NCBI GenBank assembly: GCA_003550325.1
Contig: QKWP01000589.1
Span: 157,361 to 221,360, forward strand
Reading direction: 5' to 3'
DNA: 64,000 bases
Origin: Gigaspora rosea
Taxonomy: Eukaryota; Glomeromycota; Glomeromycetes; Diversisporales; Gigasporaceae
The notes under the pieces were generated by a model, which made no database searches, had not been told where the DNA came from, and worked only from the letters and a program-made list of their open reading frames with translations. This document shows, in pieces, positions 13,216 to 24,461 of this stretch (within the stretch, counting starts at the first letter, position 1; every line of letters begins with the position of its first letter). The translations under genes were made by a program, and so were the position numbers.

Positions 13216-14378
13216 CTATTAAGACCCCTAATACTTACATTAAGTAATTGTCGCATTTTATTTATATTTGATGGGTTATCAGTAACACAAGCAAGAATGG
13301 ATAGTATTTTAATACCATTTGCAGATAAGACTTCTTCTAATTTATCTTTAAGAAAGTCACCTGTATGATGATATACAGACAAATCAAGCACATATATTAC
13401 TGTTTCTTGATTCTTTTTAAGGGCCATAAATCCAGATATTGAGTTCCCAGAATTATCTGTCTACCTATCAAGAAAAATGGTAATATCAGTTAGAGTTAAA
13501 AATTTATTTAACTTAATTTGAAAATGATCTGAAAACATCACAGTTAATAAACACCCTTTAATAATATTTCGAGAAGATGAAGTATATAAAGGATTTAATT
13601 CACAAAGAAAATCTTTGAAATATGGATTATCAACAAAATTAAAAGAAATATTGCCATGAATAATAGATTTTAGAAGCTTGTAATTAAGCTTTTCAAACTG
13701 AGCTTGAGATACAGAACAAGTAAAGAAGTGTGAATTGTATTTTGGCAAGGAGCAGGAAGTTGCTGTACATTATTATCATCATCATAGCTAGTTTGCTCAG
13801 TAGGTGAATCATCTTCATCATCATTAATGCTATTATAAGTACGTTTACGAGGTACAAATTTTTTTTTTTTAACTTTTTGAATATATTTAGCTTTTTCAGT
13901 AGGTTTTCAATCACTACACTGAAGAACATGATTATGAAGTTTTTTAGACTTGCCACTTAATTCAATCAAACAATAACAGCATTTTGCAATATATTAATTT
14001 CCTGCTTTTTTTGTTTCAGAACGGCAAAAGCCTGTCTAGTGTTTACCTTGTGTTGGAAATGGCAAAGCAAAGCCAGAGGGAATTTGAACAGTAGCAGGGT
14101 TAACAATTAATTCCATATTTTTCAAAAATTTTATTTTAGATAAGTTTTAAAATTATTATTTGGGATTTTATTTGATTCAAATTTTACTAAATATTTATTT
14201 GAACTTTAGAAGCTCTAATTATTCACTCAAGGTCAAAAAGCCTGATTTATATACATTTTACATTTATCTAATTCTTATACTTCATTACACATTTAATCCC
14301 TTTTCTTATACCTCAACAATTCACTATACTATGAATTATACTTATCCAAAAATATCTTAGTTGTGCAATTGCTAATTC

Positions 14379-15127
14379 TAGAGATGGGAATCTGTCAGAT
14401 ATCTAGTGATCGATCATTAATCGATTATATATGTTGTGTCTCAGATCGATCCTTGCGTCAGATTGATACCAGCCTAAATTAGATTAGGGTTAGGGTAAAA
14501 TTACGGTAAAGTTAGAAGTTAGTTTAGGCCAGTTGTTGCCGATCATTTAATGCTGGTCAATTGATAGTCATCTGACGTGCGTCAGATTCAATCTGACGCA
14601 AGTTTTAATCTGAGGCACAACATATCCAAAGAAGATCGATTTTGATCAATCATAATTTATGACCAATTATATGATCGATCACTAGTTTACATAAATAAAA
14701 TAATTAAAAAAAGTGCTATTTTTACTTGAACTTTGACAATGGATATCTTGATAACTAGTAATCCAAGTCGGCTCAAATTTTTAATCTAGATGTTGTTGAT
14801 ATTCATCTATGATATATAAAAATTTCAGCTGATTTGTTCTGGTAATTATTGAGTAATCATTTGTATATGATAGTTAATTTTTTTAAAAAATTGATTATCG
14901 TATACAAGCGATTATCTGAGGATTACCTGACCAAATTGTCTGGAATTTTTATATATCATAGATGAATATCGATACTATCTATGATAAAAATTTGGGCCGA
15001 GTTGGATTACAAGTTATTGAGACTTAATCGATCAAATGATCAATTATGATTGATCAAAAACTTTCATAACCAATCATAATAATTTTGACTGAGTGATCGA
15101 TCATATTAGATTCGATTCCCATCTTTA
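14379..15127. mobile_element. 749-bp hAT-like non-autonomous element
   Basis: Ends TAGAGATGGGAATC and, in reverse, TAAAGATGGGAATC, with exact 8-bp duplications GCTAATTC (14371-14378, 15128-15135). The interior is rich in ATCGATCA-type inverted motifs and holds a pair of long inverted blocks (ATATTCATCTATGATATATA near 14800 and its reverse near 14950). No transposase. It sits just beyond the 5' end of the hAT transposase gene. Confidence 0.92.
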
Positions 15128-15258
15128 GCTAATTCAGCTACATAATCCAAGTATAGAATTTTTTATAAATTTATTGCTAATTTTGTGCAGGGCTTAGACA
15201 ATAAATTATTTTGATTAATTGGAAATAATTATTTACAAATAAACAATCCTACATAATT

Positions 15259-15419
15259 AGGGTGCTGACATTTATTAGGTAATATTTTAGGTGGTGGGGG
15301 TCAAGAAAATCTTACCTTAGTTAAATTTGATTGGCCAAAATTCTATTTACAGATATTACCTGGGGTGGGGGGTAAGTCCCTATAGTAAATAGATATTAGG
15401 TAATAAATGTCAGCACCCT
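15259..15419. mobile_element. Miniature element, AGGGTGCTGACA family, copy 1
   Basis: Inverted ends AGGGTGCTGACATTTATTA on both sides. The interior has TTTGATTGGCCAAAATTCTA and a G-rich GTGGGGG block. Related copies lie at 51903-52064 and 52322-52484. The target duplication is unclear. Confidence 0.8.
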
Positions 15420-15427
15420 TATTGTAT

Positions 15428-16440
15428 AAATGTATTATCACTTTAATAAATATTATACTATGTAAAAAATTATTAGATTTTGGATCAAACTTTATTTGGA
15501 TTTAGTGTTTATACTACTAATAATTATTACTCTATGCATTGTATATATGAAGTAGACATAAGATTTTGGCATTAAAAATAAGAATCAATATTCAACAAAT
15601 TTGCTTTTCTTCTTATAGCTCTTGATACAAAACTTGATATTGAATGTATCAAATTTTGCTTTAATTTTGATAACATGTGAAAATTTAACCATAAGATAGA
15701 CATCAAGCAAAGATCTGAACTTTGAAGCATCGAATATTGTAAGGATTGTAAACAATAATTATCCTTAAAAGACTAAAATAGCATTAAATGCTAATAATAT
15801 ATCTTCGAACTAGAAACCCTTATACAAATAATAAACAATACACAAAGCAAGTATTTAATTCCTTCTAATTACTTAAATTATTTTTTTTATATGTCTTTAT
15901 CTATTTTATTATGCATAATAATTATTTTACTACATTAAAGAATTCGTATAATTGTTAAATATAGCTATTAAGGGGTTTTAGAATTAAAATTTGTAAATTT
16001 TATTTTGATAAAATAAGAAGACGTATTTATCAAATAAGTGTACAGATCTTATTTTTAATTCGAATACAATTATTTATATGATCTTATTTATTTAAATTAT
16101 TTTACTATTAATCTATACTCTCCTAATATCGTTTTTTATACTTAACATGACTAAAATTTTTCATTAAAAACATCAAATTAAACAAATAAATAATCTTTTA
16201 AAGTTATTTATGAATAACCGAATAGCACAAATAAGGCTATTACTAAGTTCGAATAAAAAATAGACTGACTATTGAAATTAATACAAGCCATAAAACTGGA
16301 TCGTAATCTTTCTATACATAAAAGAACAATTAAATCTAATAATTTTTTTCAAGTACTTTTGCTCAATTATAATAGTTCGCTTGAAAGTTCTCATTGAAGA
16401 TATTTTAATATATATGATAATTTAAGTAATATATATTAAG
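15428..16440. other. AT-rich gene-free stretch
   Basis: No open reading frame, repeat unit or RNA gene could be recognised here. Confidence 0.5.
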
Positions 16441-16770
16441 TTATATAAAAAAAATCTAAGCAAAAGTTAATAAGTTATATAAAAAAATCATTTAAGCGAA
16501 AGTTTAATAAGTTATATAAAAAATAATTTAAGCAAGGTTTAGTAACTTAAGTAAGAAAAAAATTAATTTTAGTGAAGGTTTGGTAAAGAATACTTTAAAA
16601 GAAGGTTTAATAAGTAATTTGTGCAAAGGTTTGTAAGTAGCTTGAGTAAAAGTTTAGTAATCAATTTAGCAAAGGTTTAGTATATTATATAGAAAAATAA
16701 CTTACTGATAAGTGAGGGTTAATAAGTAATTGAGCAAAGGTTAAGTGAGTGTTCAGTGAGTAATTTGAGA

Positions 16771-17261
16771 GTAGAGGGTATGTAGATCATTTCTATTAGT
16801 AAACGAGTGACAAAAAATATTTTTAATGCGAATTTAAAGGTTGCTAGATATAGAAATTACTTTTTTACTATATAAATTGATTTTTTGTACTAAGTAAACT
16901 TGTTCGTAATAAAAAATTACATATCTCCTAAAAATTTTATTAAATTTGAATGGAATTTGATAAAGTTTTTATAGTATCAACTTTTGCGGGAGCGGGGTCT
17001 ATTCTGCGGGGGTGATCACAAATTGGTCAATCAAATCACGTGTAAACAATAAGTAAAATAGGGTCGCGAAGATAAAAACAACTATATCTTATGTTCTACT
17101 GGGCCAATTTTAATGATTCGACCACCATTAGAATCAGAAAAACCTCCTCTACAAGTTTATTTAAAAATTTAATATAGTTACTTAATAAAATTTTTTTTAT
17201 TATTAAAAATAAAATTTTTAGTAACTCGTTTATTAATAGAAATGATCTACATACCCTCTAC
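16771..17261. mobile_element. 491-bp inverted-repeat element inside the array
   Basis: Ends GTAGAGGGTATGTAGATCAT on both sides in inverted orientation; the arms run about 40 bp (to AAACGAGT, with mismatches). Both flanks are array units ending in TTTGAG, so a target duplication cannot be told from the repeat itself. Non-coding. Confidence 0.82.
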
Positions 17262-17433
17262 CTTTGAGCAAAAGTTCGGTGAGTAATTTGAGCAAAGGTT
17301 TGGTGAGTAATTTGAGCAAAGATTTGGTAAGTAATTTGAGCAAAGGTTCAGCAAGCTATATAAAAAAATAATTTTAGCAAAGGTTCAATAAATAATTTTA
17401 GCGAAGGTTCAATAAATAATTTGAGCAAAGGTT

Positions 17434-18561
17434 CATTAATTCGTAATCCGTAAGTAAGGAAAGGATTTGATTAGTGATCAGTGGGGTGCATATTATAATC
17501 AAAACAATTAATACTCATAATCTGGAGCCATTTTTTAATTTTCTCGATTTCTGCAAAGCTAACATCTTTTGTGTTTCTATAAAAATTATAAAGGCGATTT
17601 TTCTCTTCCTAAAAGTGGTGAATTTATCAAAATTGACCCAATGGGCCGTGAGANNNNNNNNNNNNNNNNNNNNNNNNNNNNNNNNNNNNNNNNNNNNNNN
17701 NNNNNNNNNNNNNNNNNNNNNNNNNNNNNNNNNNNNNNNNNNNNNNNNNNNNNNNNNNNNNNNNNNNNNNNNNNNNNNNNNNNNNNNNNNNNNNNNNNNN
17801 NNNNNNNNNNNNNNNNNNNNNNNNNNNNNNNNNNNNNNNNNNNNNNNNNNNNNNNNNNNNNNNNNNNNNNNNNNNNNNNNNNNNNAAAATTTTAAATATT
17901 GATTTTAGCCATATCTTTTCTAAGTAAAAAATATTCTTTAAGTTTTGTTTTAGTAACTTTGTTATAAAATTTTTTTAAAATCATTAGAAAACTTTAATAT
18001 AATAAATGTTTAAAGTTCTTGTATTGGCATTTTTACTATTAAAATTTTTCTTTAGATTTTTTCAAATTTTATATGTTCCCGTCTATAAAAAAAATCTTTA
18101 CTTCTAATACAAGTCTTAATTTTTACAAGTAAATCATTAAAGTTGCAATAATGAAAGTTGTCATCCTTTATATAAACTACAATATTGTCTTAAGAACTAT
18201 AGTTCTAAAACTAAAACTAAATAAGATCGCAGAAAAATTGTAATAAAATTTTTTAAAAAAATTTTTTCTTAAAATTATCTATTTTCAGCTTATATGTAAC
18301 TATAATTTATTTTCTTATAATATAAAAACTAATTTTGCAAAAAAGTAATCCTTATTTTCAAATATAATTGTACAAAGTTTTATTTAATTATTTTAGCATT
18401 TTAAAAAAGTAAATCAGAGCTAAAAAAGTGCAAAAACGCAGGCAAATTTGCCTGTGTTCTACTACAATCTAAGGGATGGGTATTAATTGTTTTGATTATA
18501 ATATGCACCCTGCCGATCACTAATCAAATCCTTTCCCTTACTCACGGATTATGAATTAATG
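17434..18561. mobile_element. About 1.1-kb inverted-repeat element with an assembly gap
   Basis: Arms of about 85 bp (17434-17518 and 18477-18561) share AAAGGATTTGATTAGTGATC and ATTATAATCAAAACAATTAA in opposite orientation. It interrupts the 24-bp array. Part of the interior is unknown sequence, so its coding content cannot be judged. Confidence 0.72.
17654..17885. other. Assembly gap (232 N)
   Basis: A run of undetermined bases. It lies inside a repeat-rich element, which probably explains the failure to assemble. Apparent reading frames across it are meaningless. Confidence 1.
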
Positions 18562-18735
18562 ATTTGAGCAAAGGTTTAGTAAATAATTTGAGCTAGTATT
18601 CAGTAAGTTATATAAAAAAAATAGTTGAACAAAGGTATAATATGTAATTTGAGAAGCAAAAGGTTGGTAAGTAATTTTTGAGTGAAGGTTTAGCACGTAA
18701 TTTGATGAAAGTTTATTTTAAATAATTTGTTAATT

Positions 18736-19338
18736 TGCATAATAAATAAATTTTTACTTGTTTTGGTCACAAGTAAGATTTTTTAAACTCTTATTTATTT
18801 CCGAAATATGCAATTTTTTTTTAATTCTCAATATTAATTTTATTATATATAGTCATATGATTGAATAGCCGTAAATTAGCCAATCATATGTCAGTAGTAA
18901 ATCACATGATAGGGGCATACCTTTTGGTTAAAGGGCATGCTCCAAGCCCCGTGCCCCAACCCTACTTCTGATACTTTTAAAAACAATAAAAAACAAAGAA
19001 GCAAAAATAATAGCTAACTGTAGGGTGAGCTAAAATAAGTGTGTTTTTTGTATATAGTAATAGAATTAGATGTGACAAAGTGCGAAAGTAGTTTAAAATA
19101 TTTGTAATAATGTAAAAATAATATGTAATATATAATAAAATATGTAATATTAATTAAAAATGTATATTTAATAAATGTAAAATATAATATATAATATTAT
19201 TGTGCAAACTCATATGATCATGAAAAAATTTCTTATTGTTATTTTTTGTATGTTTTACATAAGCACAGCAATCCCAAATTAAAACTCAGTTAGCCAATCA
19301 CAACTTTTAAATTATGATCATAATTGCAAGATAACATC
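18736..19338. other. AT-rich sequence, no gene; contains one transposon-like terminus
   Basis: Nothing coding seen. At 18905-18965 a sequence ending CCCCAACCCTA with GGGGCATA and GGGCATGC motifs is the inverted counterpart of 1252-1312. Confidence 0.5.
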
Positions 19339-19488
19339 GATATTGGATCATACGATGATAAATATCACAAAATTTGTTCTGTCAGAACAAATGATTGGTT
19401 GAAACATGCCGCTACGCAGCACATGTCAGCCAATCATTTGCTCTGACAAAACAAATTTTATGATATTAATCGTTGCATGACCAATATC
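19339..19488. repeat. Foldback repeat, arms about 65 bp
   Basis: GATATTGG-TCAT-CGAT...ATATCA-AAAATTTGTT-TGTCAGA-CAAATGATTGG is repeated in reverse across a short loop near 19415. It would form a strong hairpin. Likely a miniature transposon; the target duplication is unclear. Confidence 0.75.
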
Positions 19489-19720
19489 TTATAAATTTTA
19501 AATAAAAAAATAAAATTTTTATATTAAATTGTGAAACTACACGAAATATTGCGAAAACCTGTAAAAAAACATGATTATGTGAATATATATATCGTTTATT
19601 TATTTTTTAAAAATTTTAAAAATTTGCGAAAATTTGCAAAATATTGCGAAACAATGCAAAAATATCAAAATATTGCCTCTTGCACGCATTAGTTTATTGA
19701 TTTACATGAATACGCGACCC

Positions 19721-21739
19721 CTGGATAGAGCTTTGACCTGGGTCAGAAAATGGTAACCCAGGCAGGTCAGACATTTATCTGGGTCATGACCCAGGTCAAC
19801 AGGGTCATGTGGACAATTGTAAAATTTTTTGGTTACAGTTATTATTATAATTCCTAGAGCATCTGTAAAAATTTGCTAAATAGTTTTTCGAGCTATCTAT
19901 ATAGTTATATAGTAGTTATATTAGTTAAATTGCGCAATATAGCATACTAGCTTTTAATTTGATTGGATGATCGATGAAATATGACTGCGTAATGTTAGGA
20001 GCCACAAAAATAGATTGTTTAACCATGAATATGAATTGTTAAAGCTTAAAACCACAAAAACTTTAAAGAACACGTCTCATTTTATAACCTTTCAAAGTAA
20101 TTCAGCAATCTATAAAGTAATTTGGAAATTAGAAGAGAGGTATGTTTAAACGTTTATATTTAGCTTATAAGTATAATAAATTAATTAAACTCAGCAAATT
20201 AGGCTGTCTTTTACTTTTGAAAACTTTTTTTCATAATCTTTACTAATAAAAAATCTGACTATTATATAGGCTAATAACATGAAGTTGAGTTATAAGGCTT
20301 ATAAATTTTGCGAGAAGGGTCAAAATGAAGTATAATAGTAGTATTTTAACATATAATGAACTATTATTAAATAAAATCAAGATCAGTTTGATGTTAGAGC
20401 CCATACTAAAAATATGGGTTGATTATTTTTTATTAGTGTCAACATTTAAGAATAGTTTAAATAATTATTTTTTATATTTTTATTTTATTTCTTATTTTTT
20501 TTTTATTCGTAATATATTGAGATTCTTCCTTAATAGCATTTTGGTTTGCAAGATTTTGTTCGTGACAAGATTATAGTTTTAGGTTTAAGCTATCAAGATT
20601 TTTATTGTAAATACAGTAAATATTTAGCAAATATTGAATTTAGACTATATTTATACATATTACTTTCTTTATTCGTGATGATTTAGTTAGTTTTTAAAGT
20701 TTAAAATTTCGATAAACCAAATACAACTTCACGAGATGATCTACAAAAATTGACCATCACGATGAAAGCCCACTGTTAGACCTATAAAAATGTATAAAAC
20801 GTACAACAGCGATAACTCTTGACCCCGTGATCCAATTTTAATGAAACTACCACCATCATGACCGCCTTGATGAGACCTTTCAAATGGTACCAAAATCATC
20901 TCAATTGGACCGTTTTAGCCCAAGCTAGTCAAAACTGAATGATTGGTCTTTACAAAACATCCTACTGCGCCCAAATCTTATTGGTCGATCAATACTGTGC
21001 CACCCATGACACAGAATATTGGACATTTCGAGTAATTCTAGACATTTCAGTTAATCACAGACATGTCTGACATTCTGGACATTTCAGACATTTGGGACAT
21101 AACAGTTTTGACAGTTATAATTAACATATCTAATATAGCTAATATTTAGGATATATGTAATATATTTATTATATTTATTATATTTATTATAACTATTATA
21201 TTTAGCATTAGCATTTATCAATCTATCGATTATATAGATTTCTTTATTTATTATTGTATTTATTTATATTGGACAAACATGTATAAATACTCAAAGTTTT
21301 TTCTTTGCTAAAAAGCAGAGAGAAGAATCTCTGGTTTATTGAATAAAATAGTAGTGAAGTAGTGTATCTTCACTGAAATACAATTGATACAATTCTTAGT
21401 ATCCTCATATACTATTAATTGTGGCCTCTTTCGTAATTGCAAATCCCACAAGCCTCTTTACAAAATACTGCCCAAATAACAGTATCCCTTCCGACTCTTG
21501 CATACCACAGTAATTAGTGTGAATTACATAAAGTGTCTCCCTGCATTAGTCGATCTGTCTCTAGCATTTTTCTAAAGAGATAGAAATCTAGGTTGACACC
21601 ACTATGCTGTGCAATATAGTGTTTTTGCCTATTTTAAATTCTGATCTGTTTGACCCAGGTCAGAGCAATTTTCGACTCATAACCTGCTGGGTTGGGTGAC
21701 CCATACGGGTCACCCAACCTGGGTCAAAGCTCTACCCTG
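19721..21739. mobile_element. 2-kb hAT-like element with GGGTCA-rich ends
   Basis: Right end in reverse CAGGGTAGAGCTTTGACC; left end CTGGATAGAGCTTTGACC. Both subterminal regions carry GACCCAGGTC-type repeats resembling the 6.7-kb element's ends. The CAGGG terminus suggests hAT, but no matching 8-bp flank was found. The interior shows no transposase. At about 21060-21250 there are short GACATTT and TTATTATA runs. Confidence 0.6.
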
Positions 21740-22021
21740 TAGGGGAGGTAATTTGCATTTTTTTTATTTGGTCTATTTTGCAATATTTCACAATATATTT
21801 CGAAATATTTTGAAATAATAACCATAATATTACTATAAAATAATGTAATATATTACGTAATATGCCACATCGATCATAAGATTTTCGTAATATTACAGGC
21901 TGTAACATCTTATATAAGATTACATATATATAATTCACTAATGACGTTATATCTGATCCAGGGACACAGAAAAATTCATATATATAGATATGAATAAAAC
22001 AGAATTTTTAGTACCAAATGG

Positions 22022-23416
22022 TAATGTTCCGCAGATTCGATCTAAAGATCCAGATCCGATCCAAATCCGGTGGTCAGATCGGGTCCAGATCCGTAATTTA
22101 TAGGATCTGCCAAATTCGAATCCATATTGAGGACCTGATCCGAAAGATCTGTTGAATCTGTTTACTCTGATTGGCTGTATTTAGTAGACTCTCATTGGTT
22201 AATTTAGTAATTGTACCTGCATGTCATAGAACGACATTCATATGATTGGTAGATCTAACCATGAATTCTCGTGATAATTAGCCAATCAAAATGCATAGTT
22301 TTTAAAGATTCATCATTTTAAACATTACTAAAAAAATAAAAAAAAACTTAACATAAAAAGCTTACAATTCTTTATTTACTACAATTTGAAAAGTAATTAA
22401 AATAATTCTTCTGATTTTTAATTATCACGACCTTTATCAAAGACGCGACATAACTTTTAGCCCATGTAATTAATAAAATCATAACACATACATATTATCG
22501 ACCTACTAATTAACCCAAAGTTACATTTATTACTTTAGTAGTATAACTCTATAAACGTAAAATACACAGTAAACGTTAGTCAAGCCTATTATTATTGTAA
22601 TATATAGCATATTAAACAGTACACTCAAAGTTCTAAGTTTAAAGCTTACATGTAATGTCTCAAATCTTCCTTTTTTATTTGACCGCTTTTGGCATTTAAA
22701 GTTTACATATAGTTAATATAACTAGTACTAATAGCAGTGTTGTTACTTGGACATGTCCATTCTATATTTTTTGTCCAACGTCCAAAATCGTCCAAGCCTA
22801 TGTCCCATGTTTAACTAATCAATAAAGTAATTTAAAAAAAATATATAATTATATATTTTTTTAGGTGCTGGACGTATTGGTAAAAAAATTAAAATAGACT
22901 ATCTTAATAAAATTTTAAGTAATTTTAATTTGAAAAAATGTCCAAAATGTCCAAAAAACGTCCAAGTGACAACACTGCTAATAGTATTATAATAAAAATA
23001 TTCACTTTTAAGTGAAGTTCTTGGAGAGATGGATTATTTTGGTTTAATTTTAACAGTGAATATCTATGTTATCTATGTTCGTTTAGAGTTAGAATTTGCT
23101 TTCATGCGAATTTTTGTTAGTGAAATGTTACATTCCCAAAAAGTACTTTAAAGCATAAATAAGTTACCTGGGCATTTTATTTACATCAGCCCAATCAGAT
23201 GAAAGTCGTCCTATAAACCTGTATGAGAGTCACCCGGAGTAATTACGCATAATGTTAACCAATTATATACTGTCAGTTGTGTAACTATATCAGATTCGGA
23301 TTCAGATCTGAATTTTTAGAGTCGAAACCAGATCTGAACATGGATCAGATTCGATTTTTCAGATCAGACACGAATCTTTAAATATATCTGTCCGATTCGA
23401 TCCGTGCGGAACACTA
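22022..23416. mobile_element. hAT-like element 'W' nested in element X
   Basis: Ends TAATGTTCCGCA and, in reverse, TAGTGTTCCGCA. Flanks CCAAATGG (22014-22021) and CAAAATGG (23417-23424) form an 8-bp duplication with one mismatch. The uninterrupted site is present in element X copy 2 (near 50450-50462). Subterminal regions are rich in GATCCGAATC/CAGATC-type motifs. It contains element Y copy 1. No transposase recognised. Confidence 0.88.
22735..22977. mobile_element. Miniature element 'Y', copy 1, nested in W
   Basis: Ends CAGTGTTGTTACTTGGAC and, in reverse, CAGTGTTGTCACTTGGAC; subterminal TGTCCAAAA repeats. Flanked by CTAATAG on each side (7 bp, possibly part of an 8-bp duplication). 243 bp. 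Other copies are at 52749-53247 and from 63926 onward. Confidence 0.88.
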
Positions 23417-24213
23417 CAAAATGGTATAAAATGGAATTTTTGATAGTAGCAAATTTTTGGGCAAAATTAAAAAGCAGTATATGTTTAATTTGGACCAGGT
23501 AAAATATTTAGAAACGTCAGAAAGTTTTGAAAAAGTTCAGAAGATATCAAAAAATATGAAATATAGGTAAGTTAGTTGGAAGGTCGCAGAGTTATAGAGA
23601 GTGAGCTCTCTATCTGAAAAATGTGCACTTATAAAGAGATCTAATTATGACGCATGATAATATTACTCTAAAAACAATATATTTTAGTATTTTATTGTGA
23701 AGAAAAAAGGAGCACTTGCAGAGAATTAACTGTATAGATAAAATAGAAATAAAATTTTATATAGCTATAAAAAGAATTTTTTTATATATTAAAATGAATT
23801 TTTTACAAATCAAATCGGTATTTTTCTGTGTCCCTGGTCTGATCCTGTGCCATGATTGGTTTAAATCACGTGCCTGCAGAACATAATCATTAAACTTATT
23901 TGTACAGGTAATACAAACCAAAAAAAGAAACCCCGATTTGATAAATAAACTAAGCGTATAAGATGTGTGAGATAAAAAGTTAGGGTTAGAGCCTTAACGT
24001 TAGAGGCTATAGAGTTAGATTGATGCTTACTATATATAAAACTTCATTCCCGTCATTAGATTGATTTAAACATTAGTTTTTGCATATTTTCGCTTTTTTC
24101 TTCTTTTACATGTGTTTGGATTCTTTGTTAGGCTGCATTCTCCAATTGGCTATTTCCTCTCCAGGAGTTTGTTCTTCACAAACCTTTTAACTTTAGATTT
24201 AACTAGTCTAGTA

Positions 24214-24453
24214 TAGTGATGCCACGGAAATTAATTTTTGAAAAAGGCCTATATCGTCTTTATTAGAGAAAATTAAAATTTTTTATAAGGAAGAGCAAAT
24301 AAAATTTATATAAATATGTTCCCTATAATTTCGTCTATTCAAAAAAAGTATCAAATAATTTCGTCTTTCAAATAAAATAGGTCAAAAACAATTTTGTCTT
24401 CAAATTTTAATTTCGGGTTTTAGAACCCAAAAATACTTTCATCCTTATGTATA
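24214..24453. mobile_element. Miniature element 'Z', copy 1
   Basis: About 240 bp, closely matching 52897-53135 (shared landmarks GAGAAAATTAAAATTTTTTA and AAAGTATCAAATAATTTCGT). Flanks GTCTAGTA (24206-24213) and GTTTAGTA (24454-24461) are an 8-bp duplication with one transition. Ends TAGTGAT...TATGTATA have little inverted similarity, unusual for an element with a hAT-length duplication. Confidence 0.85.
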
Positions 24454-24461
24454 GTTTAGTA

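Larger units (their letters stand above)
6524..13230. mobile_element. 6.7-kb hAT-like element inserted in the hAT transposase gene
   Basis: Perfect short inverted ends TAGGGGTCTTA...TAAGACCCCTA, flanked by an exact 8-bp duplication ATACTTAC (6516-6523 and 13231-13238). The length of the duplication and the TAGGG terminus fit the hAT superfamily. Both ends carry GC-rich palindromic subterminal repeats built on GACCCGGGTC, unlike the AT-rich surroundings. No transposase is visible inside (longest open frame about 104 codons), so it is non-autonomous or thoroughly decayed. At least five smaller elements sit inside it (6712, 7616, 8013, 9766, 11328). Confidence 0.88.
5155..14116 (-). pseudogene. 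hAT transposase gene, decayed and split by a 6.7-kb insertion
   Basis: Plain DNA transposon gene on the minus strand. It starts at ATG 14116 (MELIVNPATVQIPSGF), followed by a putative intron (GTAAAC donor). A BED-type zinc finger follows near 13990-13910 (AKCCYC ... KLHNHVLQC), then a hAT core (VVDNPYF near 13630; VTDNPSNINKMRQLLN ending at 13239). The reading resumes at 6515 and downstream with ISICCCLHVFNLIAKDI, ETRWYSL, and the C-terminal hAT dimerisation region (PHAASYERLFSLLGLVKSK, about 5560-5500). The stop is at 5155. Several frame changes and stops interrupt it (for example near 5860, 5580 and 13900), so it is not functional. The split falls exactly at a splice donor (see 6524-13230). 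The element's own terminal repeats were not found. Confidence 0.85.
16440..18735. repeat. Degenerate tandem array, unit about 24 bp
   Basis: Repeats of GTAATTTGAGCAAAGGTTTA, with AAGTTATATAAAAAAATA variants, fill about 16440-16770, 17262-17433 and 18562-18735, all in the same orientation. The three blocks look like one minisatellite opened by two insertions (16771-17261 and 17434-18561). Units are too diverged to code for anything. Confidence 0.78.
21959..23836. mobile_element. hAT element 'X', copy 1, carrying a nested insertion
   Basis: Ends CAGGGACACAGAAAAAT in both orientations, flanked by 8-bp duplications with one mismatch (ATCTGATC at 21951-21958, GTCTGATC at 23837-23844). Without the insertion at 22022-23416 it would be about 480 bp, and it matches 50045-50514 in reverse orientation along its length. 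Non-coding. Confidence 0.9.

Noticed and set aside
17474-17902. Open frames running through the N block
   Set aside because: The apparent length comes from undetermined bases; the real part is short and lies in an inverted-repeat element.
21000-21600. A second solo LTR inside the 2-kb element
   Set aside because: GTATAAATAC and a pyrimidine-rich leader look LTR-like, but no pair of TG...CA ends with a target duplication could be fixed.
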